Below are positions 1-6,854 of a DNA stretch of 33,142 bases, in pieces. The number at the start of each line of letters is the position of its first letter. The first letter of the stretch is position 1. The stretch is taken from the NCBI RefSeq assembly GCF_010501065.1, contig NZ_QVMM01000024.1:1-33142 (forward strand), in the 5' to 3' direction. A program made the translations under genes and the position numbers. This stretch comes from Dysgonomonas sp. 216. GTDB lineage: Bacteria > Bacteroidota > Bacteroidia > Bacteroidales > Dysgonomonadaceae. The notes under the pieces were generated by a model. The model ran no database searches. It saw only the letters and a program-made list of their open reading frames with translations, and was not told where the DNA came from.

Positions 1-18
1 TCTCCTGCAAAGCGGGTG

Positions 19-51
19 CAAAGATAAATACTTTTTTTACCTAATTCCAAA
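19..51 (-). promoter_or_regulatory. Candidate promoter of a gene leaving the window to the left
   Basis: On the minus strand a TATCTTTG box (19-26) is preceded by TTTG (48-51) with a 21-nt spacer, matching the Bacteroidota primary-sigma pattern TTTG-N19-21-TAnnTTTG. The transcribed gene is outside the window. Sequence just after the -7 box (CTTTGCACCCGCTTT) nearly matches the corresponding stretch before the tRNA-Lys gene at the right end, so the target may be a tRNA or another stable RNA. That last point is inference. Confidence 0.5.
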
Positions 52-235
52 TTATTATTGAGGTTTTTTTGAAGAAAAAGCATTTTTATTTGTTACTCGC
101 TATTTTACAGCCATTTAAAAATCATCTTTTTTGCATGCAATAAAACGAGCGAACTTCAAATGTATAAAATGTTATTTAATATTTCAACTTTTTTTTATGT
201 TTTATCTATATATTTGCTGAAATATTTTTGACATT

Positions 236-1258
236 ATGCGTTTGTTGTTTTTTATAATAATTCTATCGGTTCATATATTAAGCTATTCTCAAGAGAAAGC
301 ACAGTTGTATTCTGTAGCATTCTATAATGTGGAAAACCTTTACGATACTAAAAGAGATAAGAGTATCGAGGATGCAGATTTTACTCCACAAGGCGCAAAA
401 AAGTGGACCAATGATAAATATGAGAAAAAAATAGAGAATATATCTGAGGTACTGGCAAAGCTAGGAAACAACACAAAACGCTTACAACCCTGCATTATTG
501 GGCTTGCCGAGGTTGAGAACAGAGCTGTGCTGGAAGATTTGATTCACAGTAAAAATCTGAAAAAGAATAACTATAAAATAATTCATCGCGATTCGCCCGA
601 CAAAAGAGGAATTGATGTAGCCTTATTATACAATCCGTCAATTTTTAAACCATCGGGATATTCCACATATAAATTTGCATCGGCCGATAGTCCTTGGTAT
701 AAAAGCCGCGATTTTCTGTTAGTAAGTGGTAGTATCGCAAACGAAAAAGTTCATATAATAGTAAACCATTGGCCTTCGCGCAGAGGCGAAAGCTCTTCGG
801 AATTGCGCGAATATGCGGCTTCTGTTTGCAAACATATACACGATTCGATTTACAAGAAGGAACCCACATCGAAAATTATTATAATGGGAGATTTGAACGA
901 TAACCCGGATGATAATAGTTGCCGCCTAATGTTAAAGGCTAGGAAATCTGTAAGTGCGGTAAAAAAAGGAGGTCTTTACAACACAATGTGGAGCTTGTAT
1001 AAAAAAGGAGAAGGTTCGTATCGCTACCAGCGCAAGTGGAATATGTATGACCAGATAATAATATCGGAAAGTTTACTAAATAAAAAATCGGCACTGAAAT
1101 ATGTTGGTGCCGAAGTTTTTAACCCCGATTTTCTTTTTCAGCACAAAGGTGCTTTCCGCGGATATCCATTTCGTTCGTTCTCGGGAAATACATTTATAAA
1201 TGGGTATAGCGATCATCTGCCCATCATTATTTTTTTAAGTCATGATACGAAATTGTAG
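236..1258 (+). CDS. Secreted endonuclease/exonuclease/phosphatase family protein
   Basis: 340 aa with a hydrophobic N-terminal segment (residues 3-17) that looks like a Sec signal peptide, so it probably acts in the periplasm or outside. The EEP fold motifs are all visible: YNVENLYDT (30-38), GLAEVEN with the metal-binding Glu (89-95), HWPSRRG (178-184), MGDLNDNP (217-224) and the terminal GYSDHLPI with the catalytic Asp-His pair (323-330). This family cleaves phosphodiesters in nucleic acids or other phosphorylated substrates; the substrate here cannot be read from sequence. The ATG lies shortly after TATATTTG (209-216), a possible -7 box without a good upstream partner. Its 3' end overlaps apbE by 17 nt, so the two are probably cotranscribed and translationally coupled. 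Family assignment is firm, function is open. Confidence 0.88.
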   Translation: MRLLFFIIILSVHILSYSQEKAQLYSVAFYNVENLYDTKRDKSIEDADFTPQGAKKWTNDKYEKKIENISEVLAKLGNNTKRLQPCIIGLAEVENRAVLEDLIHSKNLKKNNYKIIHRDSPDKRGIDVALLYNPSIFKPSGYSTYKFASADSPWYKSRDFLLVSGSIANEKVHIIVNHWPSRRGESSSELREYAASVCKHIHDSIYKKEPTSKIIIMGDLNDNPDDNSCRLMLKARKSVSAVKKGGLYNTMWSLYKKGEGSYRYQRKWNMYDQIIISESLLNKKSALKYVGAEVFNPDFLFQHKGAFRGYPFRSFSGNTFINGYSDHLPIIIFLSHDTKL

Positions 1259-2234
1259 TGTTTTTTTACTTTCAGTGTTATTGGTATCCTGTGGCAAGCG
1301 CACTGATTACTTTGTGGATAAAGGCGAAATTTTTCACACAGATTATAGTATAAAGTATGAATATTCGAAGCCTCTTACACAAGAGATTTTATCAGAGTTG
1401 GAAAGGTTTGATGCATCTTTGAATCCATTCAGGGATGGTTCGGTTATTTATAACATAAACAATAATGTAACTGCCGTTCCCGACTCTTTATTTCTCGAAG
1501 TATTCAATAAATCGCAAGAAATTTCGGTTATTTCGGATGGTTTATTCGACATAACATGTTCGCCGTTAATTAATGCATGGGGGTTCGGTTTTAAAAACAT
1601 GGATAATGTGACCGAATGGACAATTGATAGTTTAAAACAATTCACAGGATTCGAGAATATAAAATATGAGAACGGACATATATTAAAAAACGATCCTCGC
1701 ATGCAAGTTAATACCTCGGCTATTGCAAAAGGCTTTTCGGTTGATGTTATAGCCCGTTTGCTCGACTCGAAAGGTATTGAAAACTACATGTGCGAAATAG
1801 GCGGAGAAATTGTAGCCAAAGGAGTAAACCCCAGAGGCGAATGCTGGCGAATAGGTATTGACAAGCCTATCGACGAGAAAAATCCGGATACGAACCACCG
1901 TGAATTACAAACTATATTAGCTATATGCAACAAGGCGGTAGCAACATCGGGTAATTATCGGAACTTCTACATAAAAGACGGAAAAAAATATGCTCATACC
2001 ATAAACCCGAAGACTGGCTATCCATCTGAGAACAGTATTCTGAGTTCGACTGTTATTGCCAATGATTGTATGACTGCCGACGCTTTTGCTACAGTTTTTA
2101 TGCTAACGAACTTAGAAGAGGCTAAGCAAATTGCCTATTCGCAAGGTTTGGATTTTCTGCTTATGTATGCAACCCCCGAAGGACAAATTGAAACTATCGC
2201 CTCGGAAGGCTTGAAAAATTATCTGTCAAAATAA
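1242..2234 (+). CDS. apbE: FAD:protein FMN transferase, lipoprotein (ApbE family)
   Basis: 330 aa. ApbE transfers FMN from FAD to a Thr/Ser of target proteins such as subunits of the Na+-pumping NQR and RNF complexes. A lipoprotein signal ends in LLVSC with Cys17 as the expected lipidated residue, placing the enzyme on the periplasmic side of a membrane. Family motifs appear in order: SAIAKGF (159-165), EIGGE (185-189), ATSGNYR (234-240), HTINPKTGYP (252-261) and the metal-site segment ANDCMTADAFAT (273-284). Length is normal. The start overlaps the end of the upstream phosphodiesterase-like gene by 17 nt. The stop overlaps the stop of the convergent HTH gene by 16 bp with no terminator hairpin between them. 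No NQR or RNF genes are in the window, so the partner is not shown. Confidence 0.93.
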   Translation: MIRNCSVFLLSVLLVSCGKRTDYFVDKGEIFHTDYSIKYEYSKPLTQEILSELERFDASLNPFRDGSVIYNINNNVTAVPDSLFLEVFNKSQEISVISDGLFDITCSPLINAWGFGFKNMDNVTEWTIDSLKQFTGFENIKYENGHILKNDPRMQVNTSAIAKGFSVDVIARLLDSKGIENYMCEIGGEIVAKGVNPRGECWRIGIDKPIDEKNPDTNHRELQTILAICNKAVATSGNYRNFYIKDGKKYAHTINPKTGYPSENSILSSTVIANDCMTADAFATVFMLTNLEEAKQIAYSQGLDFLLMYATPEGQIETIASEGLKNYLSK

Positions 2235-3226
2235 TGAGCCTGAACTTGACTGCAATCGGCTAACAGCAGCGATTCTACAACTTTTCTTTGCTTATCAAAA
2301 AAATGCATCCGTTCTTTTTCGCAACTTACCGATATCAGCGTTGAATATTTACGCAACGATTCTATCCAGTTTCGGTGAAGTTCGCACATTTTAGGATCGG
2401 ACGTATATAACGAATTCATTAAGTAAGCATCGAGATAGGCTGTTTCCATAGTCTTGCTTTTTATATAAATATACTCCGATTCGAAGTTAGTGTTAGACAA
2501 GTATAACCATACCCGTTTACCGCTCTCGTTATAGCCTGTTAGTGCGGTTTTTTCAAACCAATTGAGCAATCTGTTCAACTCATGCTTCAGTAGTTCTACA
2601 TCTTCTTTGCTTAACACTCCAAGATTATAAAAATGGCATATATCGCGAACAAACGATATAAATATAAATCTGTCGAAGATTATCGTATTGTCTTCAACCA
2701 TATCTATCAGCCCTACTAATTCTTTTTGTTTTTCTAATACCCTGTGTGGAATTTCTATATTGGAAAAGCTTATTTCATTTTCGACCAACAGCAATTGATA
2801 ATTCCATTTCAGCACCCTGAATCGCGACAAATTTTCGAATGACATCAAAAAGGAATGTGGTATCATGTTATATGCTGCCACAATAGTTGCGTTTTGGTCC
2901 TGAATGATTTTATTAAAAATGGTAATATGATCATCTACAACAATTTCGTGATAATGCATAATATCGGCAGTTGGAGCTTTCATTTTAAATGTTACTAAAT
3001 CGCTCTCTTGCCCATATGCAATATCGTCTAACGAAAGGTTTAAGTGTTTAACTATAACACAGGCTTCGGAAAAAGAAAAAGCAACCTCTCCCCGCAATCT
3101 GCGATATGCAGCCTCTTTACCCAGATACAATAATTCCATTAAAAGAGCCAACTGGTCGTTTTTCTTCGGATAAATCTCAGCTAAAGTATCAATAAGCTTC
3201 TGATTAAATTTAAGGCTTTTAGGCAT
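2219..3226 (-). CDS. HTH-type putative regulator, tandem paralog 2
   Basis: 335 aa, no signal peptide. The first 70 residues look like an XRE-like helix-turn-helix, with KEAAYRRLRG (37-46), FSEACVIVKHLN and LSLDDIA. The remaining roughly 250 residues form one mostly helical domain I cannot name. It is a clear full-length paralog of the gene just upstream: the N-terminal 70 residues align without gaps, and shared segments include FYNLG, IPxSFxxSxxxLSxxRxxxWxYQ, LRKYSxLISVS and the middle IPxxxxExQK. It lies 34 bp downstream of that gene on the same strand and is probably cotranscribed. Proteins of this architecture occur as uncharacterised Bacteroidota proteins. DNA binding is inferred from the N-terminus only. 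Confidence 0.75.
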   Translation of the reverse strand: MPKSLKFNQKLIDTLAEIYPKKNDQLALLMELLYLGKEAAYRRLRGEVAFSFSEACVIVKHLNLSLDDIAYGQESDLVTFKMKAPTADIMHYHEIVVDDHITIFNKIIQDQNATIVAAYNMIPHSFLMSFENLSRFRVLKWNYQLLLVENEISFSNIEIPHRVLEKQKELVGLIDMVEDNTIIFDRFIFISFVRDICHFYNLGVLSKEDVELLKHELNRLLNWFEKTALTGYNESGKRVWLYLSNTNFESEYIYIKSKTMETAYLDAYLMNSLYTSDPKMCELHRNWIESLRKYSTLISVSCEKERMHFFDKQRKVVESLLLADCSQVQAHYFDR

Positions 3227-3260
3227 AATTGTTTTATTTATAAGTTTTTGCTAAATTGCG

Positions 3261-4229
3261 TTATTCCAAGTTTAAAATCATTTCTTTTTGTAGTTTAAAA
3301 AACGATTTACGCTCGGCTTCATCGCTAACACTTATAAGCACAGAATACTTACGCAAGGTATCGATCCACAGCTTATGTATCTGGCATATTTGAGAGTCGC
3401 AAGAATATAACGTATCCATCAGATATATCCCATCCATATACGCACATTCGAAATCAACACCTTGCACATATGTATAATTCGAATCTATTTTTATATTCGA
3501 GATATACATCCATGCCTTTACCCCTTTGTCGTTTTTGCCTTGATTGGCAACATTTTCCAGACTTTTTATCAATTCAACTAATTCTTCCTTTATCTCTACA
3601 TATTCATCGTCGGTAATTAATCCTAAATTGTAGAAGAACCTTACTTCGTGTATAAAATTGAAGAATATATAATTATCGAATATCAGTATTGTTTCGGGCA
3701 TTTGCATAACTTTTTTGCCTAAGGCTTTTTGCCTTTCAATTATCTCGGGAGGGATAACAATGTCCGAAAGCTTTATAGGTGTAAGGCTTTTATTCATCTG
3801 ATATTTCCACCTGAACATTCGATATTTGGATAAATGTTTATACGAAAAGAAAAAGGAATATGGAATAGTACTGCAAACCGATTGTATACATACCACCGAA
3901 TCGCTTAAAAGCATATCGAACGAAGCTTCGTGCTCGAATAACTTGTGATATTCGTAATTGATTAAGTCGGAAGGCGAAATTTTCAGCTCGTAAACAGGAT
4001 TATTAAGAGTACCTGTTGTTGCAATTTTATCTAATGAAACATTTAATTCTTTGGACAGAATACATGCTTCGGCAAACGAAAAAGGAACATCTCCCCGAAG
4101 CCGACGATATGCTGCTTCTCGCCCTATTGGCATTTTTTCTAGAATAAGTGACATCTGATCACTCTTTTTAGGAATCTTATTGTTTAGCACATCAATAAGA
4201 GCCTTGTTGTATTCAAAGTCTAAGGTCAT
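3261..4229 (-). CDS. HTH-type putative regulator, tandem paralog 1
   Basis: 322 aa, first gene of the paralog pair. The N-terminal HTH-like segment is REAAYRRLRGDVPFSFAEA (37-55) followed by LNVSLDKIA, matching its neighbour position for position. The C-terminal domain carries FRWKYQM, FDNYIFFNFIHEVRFFYNLG and DTLRKYSVLISVSDEAER. No catalytic motif, membrane segment or signal peptide is visible. A sensor or effector-binding role for the C-terminal domain is plausible but not shown. A candidate promoter (4486-4515) lies about 250 nt upstream. The leader between contains short dyads that could be operator or RNA structure, which would fit autoregulation (inference). Confidence 0.75.
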   Translation of the reverse strand: MTLDFEYNKALIDVLNNKIPKKSDQMSLILEKMPIGREAAYRRLRGDVPFSFAEACILSKELNVSLDKIATTGTLNNPVYELKISPSDLINYEYHKLFEHEASFDMLLSDSVVCIQSVCSTIPYSFFFSYKHLSKYRMFRWKYQMNKSLTPIKLSDIVIPPEIIERQKALGKKVMQMPETILIFDNYIFFNFIHEVRFFYNLGLITDDEYVEIKEELVELIKSLENVANQGKNDKGVKAWMYISNIKIDSNYTYVQGVDFECAYMDGIYLMDTLYSCDSQICQIHKLWIDTLRKYSVLISVSDEAERKSFFKLQKEMILNLE

Positions 4230-4427
4230 AATTTTAACTTGTAAACAAAAAAAACATAACTACACTAACTAGAAACTAGAATTAAAATCAGATACTTATA
4301 TCAACCTATTTTTATATTCTATTTATCTGAGGGTTTTGTTGAATAGCCTAAGTTTTAACAATCAAAATGTATTTGATAATAATATCAAAATTCAAGATTT
4401 AAGAAAATATAGTATCATTTATCCACA

Positions 4428-4465
4428 CATACTATGCAGTATGCATTCGCCGAATCCGGAATTCG
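4428..4465. repeat. Cluster of short inverted repeats, possible operator
   Basis: CATACT-ATGC-AGTATG (4428-4443) is a perfect 6-bp dyad. It is followed at once by ATTCG-C-CGAAT (4445-4455) and then by another ATTCG (4461-4465) that can also pair with the same CGAAT. The cluster lies just downstream of the predicted start point of the HTH-pair promoter. Either protein binding or alternative RNA folding is possible; neither is demonstrated. Confidence 0.4.
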
Positions 4466-4485
4466 ACTTCATACTAATTTGTTTA

Positions 4486-4515
4486 CAAATATAATAGAAT
4501 ATCTCTTTTTTCAAA
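4486..4515 (-). promoter_or_regulatory. Candidate promoter of the HTH pair
   Basis: The minus strand reads TTTG (4512-4515), an 18-nt spacer and TATATTTG (4486-4493). Both boxes match the Bacteroidota consensus; the spacer is one base short of the usual 19-21. Confidence 0.45.
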
Positions 4516-4539
4516 TATTTTATCTCTTTTTTTCTTTAT

Positions 4540-4577
4540 AAAAAAAGAAAGGTTATGTTTTATTACACAACCTTTCT
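4540..4577 (-). terminator. Intrinsic terminator of the cotH-like gene
   Basis: AGAAAGGTT (4546-4554) pairs with AACCTTTCT (4569-4577), a 9-bp stem. On the minus strand it is followed by a run of seven T (4540-4546). It lies 25 bp past the stop of the CotH-like gene and separates it from the HTH pair. Confidence 0.8.
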
Positions 4578-4601
4578 CTTTCATTTTTTAAACTAAAAAT
4601 A

Positions 4602-6605
4602 CTAATTAACCCTGTTTATTTTCACATATCGGATGTTCGATCCCGATTTAACTTTTACGATATAAACTCCGGATGTTGGGAGTGGCATAGCATTACCATC
4701 AACAGCATTGCGATACGAGCCTACCGTTACACCCTGAATGTTCACGATGTCGACTTCTGCGTTTTCAGGCAGATTCCACAGATACAATGCTCCGGCCATT
4801 ACATTAAATCTCAAGTCTTGGAAGTGGTTTCCTACGTTAATTCCTGTAGCAACCTTATCCATCTTAAGGAAGTACCAATGTTGATTTTGTTTCGATTGCT
4901 GATAAATGGCATTATCCCACTCTATTACAGCCGTACCCGGCACAGAGCTTCCTCCACTATTGTTGATCGAATATCCGGTGCTACTATTCACTATACCGTA
5001 TATATTCCCCGTAAACACCGGCAGGATGTTCCATTTCTGACTTGCATCATTATTATTTATTTCTTTCTGTATCAGGTTCGAACCTCTTCCGTTTCCGGCC
5101 ATTGCATATCCTGAGTTTTTATTCACTATTCTGAATAAATTGTCGCCCAAGTTGGCTATAGTCCAAAGCTGACCGTCGTCAGAATCATCATTAGCATCGG
5201 GAGTCCACAAGTAAAGCGGGCTGTTAAGAGCCAGTGAATTATCTGTTACCTGAATTACATTTTTCGACTTGAAGTTCATTATCATATAATAATAATCTTC
5301 GGCAACAAAAGGTTCGGATGGAAGCGCCGGTGCTGCCGCCTCGAAACTTTCGGTCAGAAAATCTATCCTGCTGCTAACATACGATTTAAGATAATCTACC
5401 CCTTCGGCGTAACTATAAAACAAGAATGTTTCTTTATATACCCTCCATGGCAATATATTCCATTTATTAAAATTTCGTTTTTGCGATTCGTCTATCAGGC
5501 TTGCGGTTTCGTCTATGTACTCCAACAAAGCCTCTTCTATACCAGCAGCCACCAACTCTTTCCATCGCTTATTAACAGCCGTAATAAACCAATCGTCGGT
5601 CCAAAAACGTTGCACCCAAGTGCGTGGATTATGCGCATAATCGCGCATTAATTTGGTAGTGGCATCATCTAAACGATTATCGTTGTTAAATGCTATATCG
5701 TAATCCCACATAGGCCCGAAGTACAACTTGTCGTCCATATGCTTTTTGTAAATATATGTACTCCAAAACGAATCGGAGTTACCTGTGAGCTCGCAGGCAA
5801 TATACCAGTTTACCAATGTTGTTGTATCAACAAAAGCCCTGTATCCGTTTTCGGGATCGGCATAATTGCTCGAAAACAATATATTCTCGAAATCGTGGAC
5901 ATAGGTTGTTATATAGTTTAACTGAGCATTGTTTATTTCGTCGTCTTTCGGGTATTTTACTGTTATCTTCAAGCCCTGTGGAGTTGTAAACCACACCGGT
6001 TCCGATGCTGCAAAACCGTCTATTTCGAGCAGGTATCCACCCGATATATCGGGCAATGCAACGGCATCCAAGGCTTGTTCTTCGATCGGAACCCGGTACG
6101 AACCGGCAACCTGTACCTGATCCGACACCATATAGTTACCTTGGTATTCGCCATTCAGCACTACATCAACAAACCGTGCCGAGGGCGAAAACTCTAAGCC
6201 TACAAGCGTACTTATTTTTAATGCTACTGCATTTCTTATCAAAGTTTTATCTACATAGTTAGCTAATAACACCCAATTTTTTGCTTTAGCGGGCAAGCCT
6301 AATAGATGCGTTTTTTTGTCAAGTTTTATCCGGTAGGGCTTTTTAGGCATATTCCACGTCGAATTTCCTCGCCCCCTTATCTCTGTAACAACATTGTCGA
6401 GAACTTCAGTCTCGTCCGAACTTTTAACGGTTAAAGTTCCGGTCACATAATTTTCTTTACTTGTTATAGCCACACCACCATCGGTGTTTATATAAAAAGT
6501 AGGAATATTTGTAAGCTGCTCTTGCGCTTGCAATGCAAAACAACTAACAATTACCCAAGTGCAATAAGCAATGGATTTTTTTACAATAGAAGTAAATGTG
6601 CTCAT
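4602..6605 (-). CDS. Secreted CotH-kinase-like protein with ricin-type lectin domain and T9SS sorting tail
   Basis: 667 aa in four parts. Residues 1-28 look like a signal peptide. A CotH-type domain (about 35-420) carries RGRGNSTWNMPKKPYRIKL (77-95), the KNWVLLANYVDKTLIRN stretch (109-125) and GPMWDYDIAFNND (297-309), the segment corresponding to the metal-binding Asp of CotH kinases. A ricin-B-like beta-trefoil follows (about 437-580), with repeated W-x-I/hydrophobic and QxW-like motifs. The last 70 residues (about 598-667) read like a Por/T9SS type A sorting domain ending GVYIVKVKSGSNIRYVKI. Bacillus CotH phosphorylates spore-coat proteins; the target here is unknown and probably extracellular. 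The gene is divergent from the GH127 gene with a 249-bp shared upstream region and ends at a strong terminator. Domain calls are by eye; the architecture is well supported. Confidence 0.87.
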   Translation of the reverse strand: MSTFTSIVKKSIAYCTWVIVSCFALQAQEQLTNIPTFYINTDGGVAITSKENYVTGTLTVKSSDETEVLDNVVTEIRGRGNSTWNMPKKPYRIKLDKKTHLLGLPAKAKNWVLLANYVDKTLIRNAVALKISTLVGLEFSPSARFVDVVLNGEYQGNYMVSDQVQVAGSYRVPIEEQALDAVALPDISGGYLLEIDGFAASEPVWFTTPQGLKITVKYPKDDEINNAQLNYITTYVHDFENILFSSNYADPENGYRAFVDTTTLVNWYIACELTGNSDSFWSTYIYKKHMDDKLYFGPMWDYDIAFNNDNRLDDATTKLMRDYAHNPRTWVQRFWTDDWFITAVNKRWKELVAAGIEEALLEYIDETASLIDESQKRNFNKWNILPWRVYKETFLFYSYAEGVDYLKSYVSSRIDFLTESFEAAAPALPSEPFVAEDYYYMIMNFKSKNVIQVTDNSLALNSPLYLWTPDANDDSDDGQLWTIANLGDNLFRIVNKNSGYAMAGNGRGSNLIQKEINNNDASQKWNILPVFTGNIYGIVNSSTGYSINNSGGSSVPGTAVIEWDNAIYQQSKQNQHWYFLKMDKVATGINVGNHFQDLRFNVMAGALYLWNLPENAEVDIVNIQGVTVGSYRNAVDGNAMPLPTSGVYIVKVKSGSNIRYVKINRVN

Positions 6606-6688
6606 TTAGCAATATTTTTAGGTATTAGACTAGGCTGAAGTATAAAAAATAACTCCCACACATTTCAGCCAAAAAATATCATATAGGA

Positions 6689-6696
6689 CAAATTTA
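6689..6696 (-). promoter_or_regulatory. Candidate -7 box for the cotH-like gene
   Basis: The minus strand reads TATATTTG-class TAAATTTG at this position, matching TAnnTTTG. No TTTG occurs at the right distance upstream, so only half of the promoter is supported. It would give a leader of about 75 nt. Confidence 0.3.
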
Positions 6697-6854
6697 ATCA
6701 AAAACCCGAACAATTTGCATCATTAATAAAAGATGACTCAAAATAGATCGTTATTTGACTTATTTTATACCATTTAGCATGCTACAAGTCGAAATAAAGA
6801 GCTATCTTTATGTCCTTAAAAAGTTAAATTTTAAATCAAAGTACCTACTACAAA

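Larger units (their letters stand above)
4230..4540. other. Long non-coding leader upstream of the HTH pair
   Basis: AT-rich stretch with no supported gene. It holds a tandem 7-bp repeat ACTAGAA at 4268-4281, a cluster of dyads at 4428-4465, CATACTA repeated at 4428-4434 and 4470-4476, and a candidate minus-strand promoter at 4486-4515. If that promoter is used, the first HTH gene has an untranslated leader of about 250 nt. Confidence 0.5.

Noticed and set aside
4818..6262. Plus-strand open frames opposite the CotH-like gene
   Set aside because: They are antisense to a well-supported gene and have no recognisable motif.
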